From Cytophagaceae bacterium (lineage in GTDB: Bacteria > Bacteroidota > Bacteroidia > Cytophagales > Flexibacteraceae): a DNA stretch of 61,037 bases. A program made the position numbers and the translations under genes. Location: positions 1 to 61,037 of the forward strand of contig JAIXYP010000063.1 of assembly GCA_027490155.1 (NCBI GenBank), written 5' to 3'. Under the pieces are notes generated by a model, which did not search any database, was not told the DNA's origin, and saw nothing but the letters and a program-made list of their open reading frames with translations. Positions 34,581 through 43,005 of this stretch are shown in pieces; the stretch's first letter is position 1, and each line of letters opens with the position of its first letter.

Positions 34581-35969
34581 ATGATAATTAACCAACTACG
34601 ACTATCGATTCTGACCTTAGCCATGCTGCTTGTTGTGGCATTAGGCTGCAAAAAGGCAGACGATGCACCAACACCTGCGGCTCCTGTAACCCCAACGAAC
34701 AATGATTATGGGACACCAATGCAGAACGTGCCGACAGTCGATAATATGGTGATGTACGAGGTTAATCTTCGTGCGCTTAGTCCGCAGGCGAATCTTCAAG
34801 GAGTGATTAATCGACTAGATAGTATCAAAGCCTTGGGTGCGAATGTGATTTGGCTGATGCCGATTATGCGCCAAGGCCAGTTGCGCAGTGTTGGTTCGCC
34901 TTACGCAATTCAGAACTACAAGGAGGTGAGCCCAGAGTATGGCACCTTGGCAGACCTTCGTTCTTTGACTGATAAGGCACATCAAAAGGGTATGGCTGTT
35001 ATCTTGGACTGGGTAGCTAATCACACGTCATGGGACAATCCCTGGATTGCTACGTCGACTTGGTACACTCGAGTTAATGGCACAATTGTGTCGCCTTCTG
35101 TGCCAGGGCAGACTTGGAATGATGTAGCTGACCTGAACTTCGATAACCAGGATATGCGTAAGGCGATGATTGCAGCCATGAAATACTGGGTATCCGAGGC
35201 GAATGTGGATGGTTTCCGTTGTGATGCTGCTGACTTGGTCCCTTATCCGTTCTGGAAACAAGCCAATGACTCAATGAAGCGCCTAACTACCCGCAAGATT
35301 ATCATGCTTGCTGAGGGGGCACGTGCTGATCATTTTACGGCAGGCTTTCAGCTCAATTTTGCATGGGATCATTTTGCAAGGTTGAAGGATGTCTTTAGGA
35401 CTGGGGGGCTACCATCGGTTTTGCAGTCAACCCATGAGACTGAGATGCGGGCACTGAACCCTAGCCAGCGTCGCCTGAGGTTTACGTCCAACCATGATGA
35501 AAGCGCTTGGGATGCAACACCGATCAATCTATTTGGTGGCAATGATGGGTCGATGGCTGCGTTTACGATTGCAGCATTTAGCGGTGGGGTACCCTTGATC
35601 TATAGCAGCCAAGAGGTAGGCCGTGCTGCTACTGTTCCCTTCTTCAGCAATACGACCATCAACTGGTCTGCCAATAGGCCGATGTTGTTTCAATACCGCA
35701 ACTTGATGCAGATATATCAGTCAGGGCCAGCATGGCGCAGCTCCAGAACGACCTTCATCGGGGACAATAACAATTGGGCTGTAGAGAAGGTGTCCGGACA
35801 AGATACGGTCCTGATCGTAGCCAATGTGCGTAATGCGGCTAGCACAATCATCTGGCCAGCAACCTACACCAACCGGGCATGGACCAATGCCGTCACGGGT
35901 CAGCCAGTGACATTGGCCAACCCAGCGACGATGGCACCTTATGGGACGTTGTTGTTGCAGAGAAGGTAG
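34581..35969 (+). CDS. GH13 alpha-amylase-family lipoprotein
   Basis: 462 residues from ATG 34581 (the open frame also includes a TTG at 34566). The lipoprotein signal is RLSILTLAMLLVVALGC. The (beta/alpha)8 barrel carries the four GH13 regions: ILDWVANHTS (region I), VDGFRCDAAD with the nucleophile Asp (II), IIMLAEG with the acid/base Glu (III) and FTSNHDES with the third Asp (IV). A small C-terminal beta domain follows (NWAVEKVSG ... MAPYGTLLLQRR). The enzyme should hydrolyse alpha-1,4-glucans on the cell surface or in the periplasm. No SusC/SusD pair, regulator or transporter is adjacent. Confidence 0.93.
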   Translation: MIINQLRLSILTLAMLLVVALGCKKADDAPTPAAPVTPTNNDYGTPMQNVPTVDNMVMYEVNLRALSPQANLQGVINRLDSIKALGANVIWLMPIMRQGQLRSVGSPYAIQNYKEVSPEYGTLADLRSLTDKAHQKGMAVILDWVANHTSWDNPWIATSTWYTRVNGTIVSPSVPGQTWNDVADLNFDNQDMRKAMIAAMKYWVSEANVDGFRCDAADLVPYPFWKQANDSMKRLTTRKIIMLAEGARADHFTAGFQLNFAWDHFARLKDVFRTGGLPSVLQSTHETEMRALNPSQRRLRFTSNHDESAWDATPINLFGGNDGSMAAFTIAAFSGGVPLIYSSQEVGRAATVPFFSNTTINWSANRPMLFQYRNLMQIYQSGPAWRSSRTTFIGDNNNWAVEKVSGQDTVLIVANVRNAASTIIWPATYTNRAWTNAVTGQPVTLANPATMAPYGTLLLQRR

Positions 35970-35977
35970 GGAGGTAA

Positions 35978-37192
35978 TTACTCCACCCTCCCTGCCAAGT
36001 ACCCAGTCGTCCAAGCGGCTTGGAAGTTGAACCCACCTGTTATGCCATCAATATCAAGGACTTCGCCACAAAAGTGTAGTCCTTGATGTTGTTTGCTGGC
36101 CATGGTCCGGAAGTCAATGGCTTTGAGGGCCACACCCCCACAGGTTACGAACTCGTCCACAAAAGTGGTTTTACCATGCATTTGGTAGGTGCTATTGCAT
36201 ACTTGATTGATCAATGCCTCGAGATGGGTATTGCTGGCATCAGCCCAACGTAGGCCATCAGGTAGTTCGGATTGCTCCAAAAGGTGGTCCCATAATCGCT
36301 TTGGGAAGTCGAAAGGACAGAAGGTAGAAAGCTGTTTGAGTGGCTCTTGTTTGCGCATCCGGAACAGGTGCTCAAGGCATTGTTGCCGTGGGGCACCTAC
36401 CCAATTGATGACTACTTCGGTTTCATAGTTAGCCTCTGCTAGGGCACGGGCCTGCCATGCCGAAAGGCGCAAGACTGCTGGTCCGCTTAGGCCCCAATGA
36501 GTGATCAGGATAGGGCCTTGGCTAATGGCCTTTAGTTTTGGCAGGCTAACTAGACCCGATGGGACGGAGACGCCCAATAGCTGCTTGAGGGCATGGGCAC
36601 TTGGCAGATTAAACGTAAATAAGGAGGGCACTGGTGTTTTGATAGGCAGGCCGAGATCAGCTAACCAACTGAAACTTTCGGACTTGGGGCCGCCACCTGT
36701 GGCAATGATCACCTTGCTTGCTACATAGGGTTGTTTGGTCGTTTCCAGGTGCCATAGGGATGTGCTTTCATCAAACCTAAGATCGGTCACAGCGCAACTT
36801 AGTCTAACTTCTACACCCGCACGGTAGGCGGCAATCTCGAGGCAATCTACAATCGTAAGGCTGTCATCAGTGGTAGGGAACATGCGCCCATCAGCCTCTA
36901 TTTTGAGGTCCACCCCTCTGTCACTAAACCAAGCTATCGTTTCTGGTTGGCCAAACCGATGGAAGGCACCTAGTAGTTCTTTATTGCCACGTGGGTAGTG
37001 TGTTACTAGTGTTTTTGGGTCTGAGCAATCGTGGGTAACGTTGCATCGACCTCCGCCTGATATACGGACTTTGGCTAGTGTCTTATTGCTCTTCTCTAGG
37101 ATCGTGACCTGATGCCCTGCTTCGGCAGCGGTGATGGCTGCCATGTAGCCAGCGGCACCTGCGCCTATGATGATGGTTTGGGAGTTAGTCAT
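35978..37192 (-). CDS. BaiN/HI0933-family NAD(P)/FAD-dependent flavoprotein
   Basis: 404 residues. The N-terminal Rossmann motif IIIGAGAAGYMAAITAAEAG binds FAD. TLAKVRISGGGRCNVTH is the family signature, and a second dinucleotide-type segment VIIATGGGPKSE follows. The C-terminal domain ends GITGGFNFQAAWTTGYLAG, which contacts FAD. Family members are cytoplasmic oxidoreductases; most substrates are unknown, while BaiN itself acts in bile-acid dehydroxylation, which should not be assumed here. The gene converges with the GH13 gene, only 8 bp between stops. Confidence 0.92.
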   Translation of the reverse strand: MTNSQTIIIGAGAAGYMAAITAAEAGHQVTILEKSNKTLAKVRISGGGRCNVTHDCSDPKTLVTHYPRGNKELLGAFHRFGQPETIAWFSDRGVDLKIEADGRMFPTTDDSLTIVDCLEIAAYRAGVEVRLSCAVTDLRFDESTSLWHLETTKQPYVASKVIIATGGGPKSESFSWLADLGLPIKTPVPSLFTFNLPSAHALKQLLGVSVPSGLVSLPKLKAISQGPILITHWGLSGPAVLRLSAWQARALAEANYETEVVINWVGAPRQQCLEHLFRMRKQEPLKQLSTFCPFDFPKRLWDHLLEQSELPDGLRWADASNTHLEALINQVCNSTYQMHGKTTFVDEFVTCGGVALKAIDFRTMASKQHQGLHFCGEVLDIDGITGGFNFQAAWTTGYLAGRVE

Positions 37193-37288
37193 TAACTGGG
37201 GCTAAGTCGTGGCTTGCACGATTGGATAAGGAAAGACAACAAGGCTGCATTGGTGCCGTAAGGGAATAGATAAATCTATTGCACTGAC

Positions 37289-37825
37289 TTACACCAGCCC
37301 CGGCGCCACCCCATCCTCCTGCAAATCCAACGTCCAGAAGCCGATGTCGAGCCACCGATTGAATTTGTAACCAGCCTTTGGGATTTCGCCTGTTTTACGG
37401 AAGCCTAGATTTTCATGGAGTACGATGCTGCCCTCATTGCCCATCGTGATGCAGGCGATGGCGGTGAAAATCTGGCGTTTTCGGAGTGCTTCTAATAAAT
37501 GTTGATAAAGGGTACTAGCGATTCCTTTACGGTGATGATCAGGGTGGACGTATACGGTGGTTTCTGCTGTCCAGACATAGCTCTGTTTGTCACGGAAGGG
37601 GCCAGCCATGGCATATCCTGCTACGATCTCCTCGCCATTTGGGTTAGTAGCAATGCAGGCAAACCAAGGGTAGGTGGCAGAGCCTGTTTGCCAACGGGTC
37701 AGGACCTTTTCGTAGGTTGGTGCGTCCCAGTCGAAGTTGTTGGTGTGGTGAAGCACCTCTGTGATCAAGATCGCAAGAATGCCTTGTATATCCTTTTCTT
37801 CGACTGGCCGGAGGACGTAATCCAT
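37289..37825 (-). CDS. GNAT acetyltransferase, phosphinothricin-acetyltransferase-like
   Basis: 178 residues from ATG 37825. The start MDYVLRPVEEKDIQGILAIL and FDWDAPTYEKVLTRW match the Pat/MnaT-type GNAT group. The acetyl-CoA pyrophosphate loop is VYVHPDHHRKGIASTLYQ. IACITMGNEGSIVLHENLGF and GYKFNRWLDIGFW complete the fold. Family members acetylate small amines such as methionine derivatives or phosphinothricin-like compounds in the cytoplasm. It starts 25 bp downstream of the WG-repeat gene's stop, so the two may be co-transcribed. Confidence 0.9.
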   Translation of the reverse strand: MDYVLRPVEEKDIQGILAILITEVLHHTNNFDWDAPTYEKVLTRWQTGSATYPWFACIATNPNGEEIVAGYAMAGPFRDKQSYVWTAETTVYVHPDHHRKGIASTLYQHLLEALRKRQIFTAIACITMGNEGSIVLHENLGFRKTGEIPKAGYKFNRWLDIGFWTLDLQEDGVAPGLV

Positions 37826-37850
37826 AGCAGTTGTAGGGTAGCTGATTGAT

Positions 37851-39884
37851 CTATTTGTTGACAAGCCTCCGACGGCCAGCAATGACTTCGATGGCGTTGT
37901 AGGTGGGTTTCATGAGCCAATTATTGCTGCGGTCGATGGCACCCCACAGGCCATTAAGTTTAACCAAGGCAGACCTCCCGGTGAAAGGATAAACGGCTTC
38001 GTAAAGTGCAGGGATTTGGTATTTGCCCTGAATAGTGATGAATCCGTATTTGCCACCTAGCTTAAAGATAGCTAGTTTTTGTTCGAACCGGCCAATGCTA
38101 TCGAAGGGCTCGGCAGTTTTGAGAGCAAGGCCACGGGTGCTGATTAGGGTAGGTTTGTTGCCTTCTTGGCCAACATAAATCCCCTCACCTAAATAGGTGA
38201 TTTTGTCAAAGGTTTGAGTGCCGTACTGCTCCCCTTGGTCATTGATCAGGAAGGTTTTGCCTTTGAGTTTGGCAATGGCGGGCCACTCAGGGCGGTCTTG
38301 ATAGCCTAGTAATACTGATTCGATTGAGTTACTTAATTCATCATACTTAGGTTCAAGCACGATAGCACCGCCCACGGAGGCCACGCCCCATTTTCCTTTG
38401 CGGCGGACTTTGAACTGTTTATTGGTGACTGGTGCGATGGTTTCGTATTCGTTTGCAAGCAGTGTTTTGCCGTCGAGATCTGCAATTCCTACATTCGAAT
38501 TACCCTTTTTATCATGGCCGTAAGTCAAGATGAGCATCGTTCGTTGGTGTTGCAACCAGCCGAGGGAGTCAAAAGCATAAGCCACTGCTGAAACGGGCAT
38601 GGTGCGTGACCAGATGCCGAATGTGGAGTCTTGCTTGACAAAGGCAGAACCCCAACGCATCGGAGAGGCATCAGCAAAGCCTTGTTCGCTTAGTAGTTTG
38701 GCGGAGGTGACGTCGAAGAAGTGGATCTTACGACCAAGCCAAACGCGTACCTGATTTAATGAGTCGGTAAGGGCAACGGAGTCAAACTTTTGTCGCTCTA
38801 GGGCGTCATTGGGCCTTTTGGGGTCGATGAAGAAGTACAGACCTCTGCGCTTGGCGAGGTAATAAGGTCCCTTACTGATGCGGCTGAGTTGCTCAAAGTT
38901 GGGCTCGTTCAGGAACTCCTTTTTGTTAGGGAGATAGAATCCGAATTTGCCATGTTGTCCTGCCACCATGTATCCGGCAATTGATGTGCTCAGATAGTCA
39001 AAATGATATGGAGTCACCCTGAAGCCATCGTTATTAAGCAGGGCCCAGCCAGTATCAACTTGGGCGACTGCAAAGCGCTCGGTGAAGGTCGATACATAAT
39101 TCTGCTTCGACAGGACTAGTTTACCGCGGTAGTTCAGCAAATTGACTTTGCCGCCGAGGTAGGCATAGACCATTCCGTTATTTGCTTTGACAGAGTCATA
39201 GAGTGGTTTGACGATCACCCGGCCAAGTGCATGTCCAACGCCCCAGCGGCCAGAGCGCATCAAGGAGTAAAACGAACCTCCCATAGGGACGACGGCATCA
39301 AAGGAGTCCGCCATCAAAAAGCCATAAACATTATTGTAGAGTCCAAACTGGTTGCCAAGGCGTACAATAGAGGCGGAGTCAGATATTGGGGTAACGGCAT
39401 CCCAATGTGGCTGAGTGCGTAGCCGGGCGGTTTCCTTGTCAAAGAGGGCCCATTTGTCTTTTTGTTTGACCCATGCTTGGAGGTTATGGTCGCTGATTTC
39501 GGCCACGTCCTGGAAGTACTCGTTGGTGGCAGTTCGTCCTGTGGCATCGACGTATTTGTAGCTATCGCCATTACGAGCAAAGGCCTTGCCGTAGGTCAGA
39601 GGGCCGATTTCGTCATAAACGGCTTGTACCACCATGATGCCCTCGCAGTTGATGATCCCTTGCTTTTTGTCTAGCTGAACCCGAGCGAAACGGCCATCAA
39701 ACTGACCAGCACGAAGGTAAACAGCAGGGACTTTGTATTCGCCAAGCCAGTTGGCATATCCATAGAGCCGAGCCTTTTTATCATACTTCGGAAACAGCTC
39801 TTCTGGGCATTCGTTGGGCCCTTGTGCCCATACTTGGCCTCCGAATATCAAGCTAAGTAGCAAGATCCTGACTGAAATCAGCAT
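37851..39884 (-). CDS. Secreted WG-repeat protein
   Basis: 677 residues from ATG 39884, with signal peptide MLISVRILLLSLIFGGQVWA. The mature protein is built of WG repeats, each about 35-50 residues with a W-(A/G)-(L/V/I) strand: KDKWALFD, GRWGVGH, WALLNNDG, GKFGFYLPN, KGKWGVAS, GKYGFITIQG and GLWGAIDRS. WG repeats form beta-propeller- or solenoid-like scaffolds and are frequent in exported Bacteroidota proteins; no enzyme activity is known for them. An earlier in-frame start at 39947 is possible but would bury the signal. The acetyltransferase follows after 25 bp. Confidence 0.85.
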   Translation of the reverse strand: MLISVRILLLSLIFGGQVWAQGPNECPEELFPKYDKKARLYGYANWLGEYKVPAVYLRAGQFDGRFARVQLDKKQGIINCEGIMVVQAVYDEIGPLTYGKAFARNGDSYKYVDATGRTATNEYFQDVAEISDHNLQAWVKQKDKWALFDKETARLRTQPHWDAVTPISDSASIVRLGNQFGLYNNVYGFLMADSFDAVVPMGGSFYSLMRSGRWGVGHALGRVIVKPLYDSVKANNGMVYAYLGGKVNLLNYRGKLVLSKQNYVSTFTERFAVAQVDTGWALLNNDGFRVTPYHFDYLSTSIAGYMVAGQHGKFGFYLPNKKEFLNEPNFEQLSRISKGPYYLAKRRGLYFFIDPKRPNDALERQKFDSVALTDSLNQVRVWLGRKIHFFDVTSAKLLSEQGFADASPMRWGSAFVKQDSTFGIWSRTMPVSAVAYAFDSLGWLQHQRTMLILTYGHDKKGNSNVGIADLDGKTLLANEYETIAPVTNKQFKVRRKGKWGVASVGGAIVLEPKYDELSNSIESVLLGYQDRPEWPAIAKLKGKTFLINDQGEQYGTQTFDKITYLGEGIYVGQEGNKPTLISTRGLALKTAEPFDSIGRFEQKLAIFKLGGKYGFITIQGKYQIPALYEAVYPFTGRSALVKLNGLWGAIDRSNNWLMKPTYNAIEVIAGRRRLVNK

Positions 39885-40092
39885 GGGCCCTATCTGGAGG
39901 CCAGTATTATCAAGATTTACCATATACTTTTGCACCGTGTGCTTCACCTGTAGACAGATTGAAGGTCAGCCCTGAACTTAATTGGGGTACGATTCTTCAA
40001 AACTGTCACAAGAACGGAAAAACCGCGCAAAAGCATGCCTTTATGGCCTAGGATTGGCCATCTAAATCACGAATACCTCAAGATCACCCACT

Positions 40093-40452
40093 ATGGACCC
40101 TCAGAGCGAATCAGCAGTACCAGAAGTTGTTGCGACCCCAAAGCCGACCGTACCTAAATACCGCAAACATGTTTTTATCTGCACCAACGACAAGGATGGT
40201 GGCAAAAAGCACTGCGGCAGTGTGCGTGGTATGGAGCTAGTCGAGGCCTTCAAAAACGAGCTAAAGGACCGAGGACTGCAGACCGAAATCAGAGCACAAA
40301 AGGCAGGATGCCTCAATATGTGTGCTTTTGGCCCCTCGATGGTGGTCTATCCTGATGCCGTTTTCTATGGCAATGTTACCCCTGCTGATGTGGTCCAGAT
40401 CGTCGAAGACCACTTAGTTGGTGACCAACCTGTGAAGCGATTGCTGATTTAA
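40093..40452 (+). CDS. Thioredoxin-like [2Fe-2S] ferredoxin
   Basis: 119 residues. After a Pro-rich start, HVFICTNDKDGGKKHCGS, RAQKAGCLNMCAFGPSMVVY and ADVVQIVEDHL define the thioredoxin-fold 2Fe-2S ferredoxin group related to NuoE and the Azotobacter FeSII/Shethna protein. Four cysteines (ICTN, HCGS, GCLNMC) are the likely cluster ligands. It should be a cytoplasmic electron carrier. No redox partner is adjacent; it stands alone between two leftward units. Confidence 0.9.
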   Translation: MDPQSESAVPEVVATPKPTVPKYRKHVFICTNDKDGGKKHCGSVRGMELVEAFKNELKDRGLQTEIRAQKAGCLNMCAFGPSMVVYPDAVFYGNVTPADVVQIVEDHLVGDQPVKRLLI

Positions 40453-40516
40453 GCTACCAACTTCCTTGGCAACTTTCTTCATTCTTGCCCACCAATGGGC
40501 TGGCTGATGTATAAAC

Positions 40517-41218
40517 TTACTCTTGTTGGCTAGACTCGGACCTAGATTTCCGTTTAGGGTCGCCTTGGCTTAGGCGTGGTTTGCTAGCAGGTAGCGGGAT
40601 AAAGATGCTCACTCGGGTGACAAACAGCTGATCTGCTACCGAATTGGGGCTCAGTTTATCCACATTATCAATGTAGCGTGTGCTAGGATTCTGGTAGGTT
40701 ACTTGCAGACCGATGCCAGGTCCATTCAGGATCCAGTAGGTGGCCCCAATGCCTAGTGGGAACCACACCGACGACTGGGAATAAGCCTCGCCAAGCTGGC
40801 GGGTGGTGTTGATGGTGGCTAGCCCGTTCCCTTGCCCGTCCTTAGGGTCAAAGCGCATCAGGCCAATCCCTCCTGTTATGTAGAGGGTATGGCTTGGCTT
40901 TTTGAGGATGTTGAGGTTAAGGTCTAACCCACCATAGTAAATGTCGGTAATGAAAGACGGAGACGGCCCTTGGTTGCTGTTGCCATAAAGATTGGCAAAT
41001 GTCATTGATTGGCCCTGTGCACGTCCGAAGCCTAGCTCAAACCGGGTGTTGAAATAGCGTGCTTTATTGGTCTTGAACCCGACAAAAAAGCCTGCGTTAA
41101 GCGGCTGGCTGCCAGCATAGCTGCCGCTATATTGCCAGGAGCTAAATCCTGCCACAATCGCCCTTGTAGGTTGCTGGGCTGATATTTTCCTTGGGCTCCA
41201 AACCAACAAAATCATCAT
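40517..41218 (-). CDS. Probable outer-membrane beta-barrel protein
   Basis: I do not recognise a named family. From ATG 41218 the product has 233 residues with a signal-like start (MMILLVWSPRKISAQ). It has alternating amphipathic strands with aromatic girdles (FNTRFELGFGRAQG, YYGGLDLNLNIL, LYITGGIGLMRFD, FPLGIGATYWIL, IGLQVTYQNPSTR) and a basic tail after FIPLPASKPR. The pattern is that of an 8-10-strand OmpW/OmpA-like porin barrel. The open frame reaches 41350 and includes another hydrophobic stretch, so the start is uncertain. It lies 99 bp after two paralogous lipoprotein genes. Confidence 0.6.
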   Translation of the reverse strand: MMILLVWSPRKISAQQPTRAIVAGFSSWQYSGSYAGSQPLNAGFFVGFKTNKARYFNTRFELGFGRAQGQSMTFANLYGNSNQGPSPSFITDIYYGGLDLNLNILKKPSHTLYITGGIGLMRFDPKDGQGNGLATINTTRQLGEAYSQSSVWFPLGIGATYWILNGPGIGLQVTYQNPSTRYIDNVDKLSPNSVADQLFVTRVSIFIPLPASKPRLSQGDPKRKSRSESSQQE

Positions 41219-41449
41219 AACCACTCCGCATCGATACGGCCATAGAAGAAATAGCCCACAGCGACTGACCTTGCCAAGAGTCAACCCTTGAAAGGTTCGC
41301 TTGGTCTGTCTCGTTTGTTTGGGTGCTTGCTTATGTTTTGGTAGTGGCACTTATGGTGGTTTTGTGGTGGGGACGAAAGACAGCAATTGCGGTGTTGCGT
41401 TTGGATCCGGGGGTATCTGACTAGACATCAACCCAAATCCATGGGCATG

Positions 41450-42112
41450 CTATCGCAATTTGCGTTTGACAAAGAGGTCAAAGTTGCCTTTCACTTCGGG
41501 GCCATAGACCTTATTGGTGTCACGCTGGCCTAGGTATTCTCTGAATTTGAAACTGCCCAAAAGGCGGTTGACTTCTTCGTTATAGACCAGATCGCTGATC
41601 TGGATGACGTCGTCCTTCGTTCCGTATATACCTTCTTGTTCCGTTTGGTAAGTGATGATGTCGTTGCCAGGTCCTTTGGTGATGTAATAAATACCACCGT
41701 ATTGCGGATAATGGACCGATGGACGACGTACCCGCCCTTTTAGTGAATCCATACCGAAGCGCAGGTGGATATAGCTGCGGGTCTTGTCATCAAAGCGGGT
41801 GAGGTCAAAGATATAGAGTGGCTGCTTTTGAGCATTGATCACGATGGTGTCAATGCGGTAATGGGTCTGGAATGGGTCAAGAAAATGGCTATAAGAGTAG
41901 TTTTCGTTTATGCGGAAACTATCGCGTGTGAAGCCATTGACCTGACCTGCGATGTAGCCACCTTGTTGCCAGACCAAGGCATCGGGTACAGCTGGAGCAG
42001 GTGTTTTGGTGACGCAAGCGGATAGGAATGCTAGCCCCATCAGGATCAGCGCCCTGCAAAAGCGGCCATGGGTAGGACCTGTCCCTATATGTAGGTTGAC
42101 GGGGTTGCTCAT
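41450..42112 (-). CDS. Uncharacterised lipoprotein, paralogue of the next gene
   Basis: 220 residues with signal RALILMGLAFLSAC (lipobox Cys33). The body is beta-rich: QQGGYIAGQVNGFTRDSFRI near the start, LYIFDLTRFDDK, a GPGNDIITY segment and VKGNFDLFVKRKLR at the end. The upstream protein (42117-42890) shows the same plan (LGGSITGRIQGRTSEI; MKVQGQFALPVV), so these are divergent paralogues. The genes are 4 bp apart. Function unknown; surface or periplasmic lipid-anchored proteins with a small-ligand or structural role are possible. Confidence 0.7.
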   Translation of the reverse strand: MSNPVNLHIGTGPTHGRFCRALILMGLAFLSACVTKTPAPAVPDALVWQQGGYIAGQVNGFTRDSFRINENYSYSHFLDPFQTHYRIDTIVINAQKQPLYIFDLTRFDDKTRSYIHLRFGMDSLKGRVRRPSVHYPQYGGIYYITKGPGNDIITYQTEQEGIYGTKDDVIQISDLVYNEEVNRLLGSFKFREYLGQRDTNKVYGPEVKGNFDLFVKRKLR

Positions 42113-42116
42113 TGGC

Positions 42117-42890
42117 TTATCGGATGGCCCTCACGACAGGTAAAGCAAACTGTCCTTGCACCTTCATAGAGTCAAGGACGGGAGAAAATGGTGACCGCTG
42201 TTTGTAAATCCGGTATTGATACTTACCCGAAATTCGACCTGCTGCTGAGTCCCAAACGATGTTCTGGATTCGGGCCCTAGGGTCTAGGCTGATGTCTGAA
42301 GAGCCAGTCGGACGGTTAGCTACTTTCGCCTCTACCTGGACGAAGGCGGAATCTGTCAGGAACTGGCGCAGGTCTTGCGTAGCCAAGATGCCAAGGAAAT
42401 GGGCAGCCGTATCGTCGGTTCGTTTCCAGAGCGGGAACTGTAATGTTAGGCTACTGCCAGTGGTTGGGCTAAAGCGGTATAGATTAAACCGCACAAAGTT
42501 GTTCTTGACCATCACGACAAATGGACCAGTGCCGGTATCCCGAATAACAGGAAAGCTGAGGGTGTCTCGATAGAAAACAGCCTGGGCCTGGTTGTAATAG
42601 GCCTCGAGGTTGAATGTGTCGTTTAGGTTGGTGATTTCGGAGGTGCGGCCCTGAATGCGCCCTGTTATGCTGCCCCCAAGTTTGTACTGGACGACATTTT
42701 GAGGAATAGGGTTTTGCTCTTGACGGCAGGCGGTGACCATTACCATCAACAGGATGACGACAACTGACCAACGCACAAATAGGCATCTGGGCAGAGTGCC
42801 TGGTAATTGATGTGGCTGGTGTGTATACCTGGTCAAAACTGTGGGCGGACGGGTGAAGATGTCAATACGAAAGTCAAAAATAGCAGCCAT
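42117..42890 (-). CDS. Uncharacterised lipoprotein, first gene of a paralogous pair
   Basis: 257 residues from ATG 42890. The lipoprotein signal (SVVVILLMVMVTAC) lies unusually deep, with Cys at residue 55, so the true start may be a non-ATG codon nearer to CLFVRWSVV. The mature part is beta-rich: QYKLGGSITGRIQG, FNLEAYYNQAQAVF, VRFNLYRFSPTTGS, ISGKYQYRIYKQ. No family recognised. It is the first gene of a leftward pair with its paralogue; the barrel gene follows after 99 bp. pheT diverges from it. Confidence 0.65.
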   Translation of the reverse strand: MAAIFDFRIDIFTRPPTVLTRYTHQPHQLPGTLPRCLFVRWSVVVILLMVMVTACRQEQNPIPQNVVQYKLGGSITGRIQGRTSEITNLNDTFNLEAYYNQAQAVFYRDTLSFPVIRDTGTGPFVVMVKNNFVRFNLYRFSPTTGSSLTLQFPLWKRTDDTAAHFLGILATQDLRQFLTDSAFVQVEAKVANRPTGSSDISLDPRARIQNIVWDSAAGRISGKYQYRIYKQRSPFSPVLDSMKVQGQFALPVVRAIR

Positions 42891-43005
42891 TGGCCAAAGT
42901 GCAGGCAGGGTTGACTAGTTTTGTTGCCAAAATGCTACCATGCACTGATCTGACCCTACTTTGGGCACAAGGTCTGGTGATGGATCCAGCGCCGAACATC
43001 TGCAA

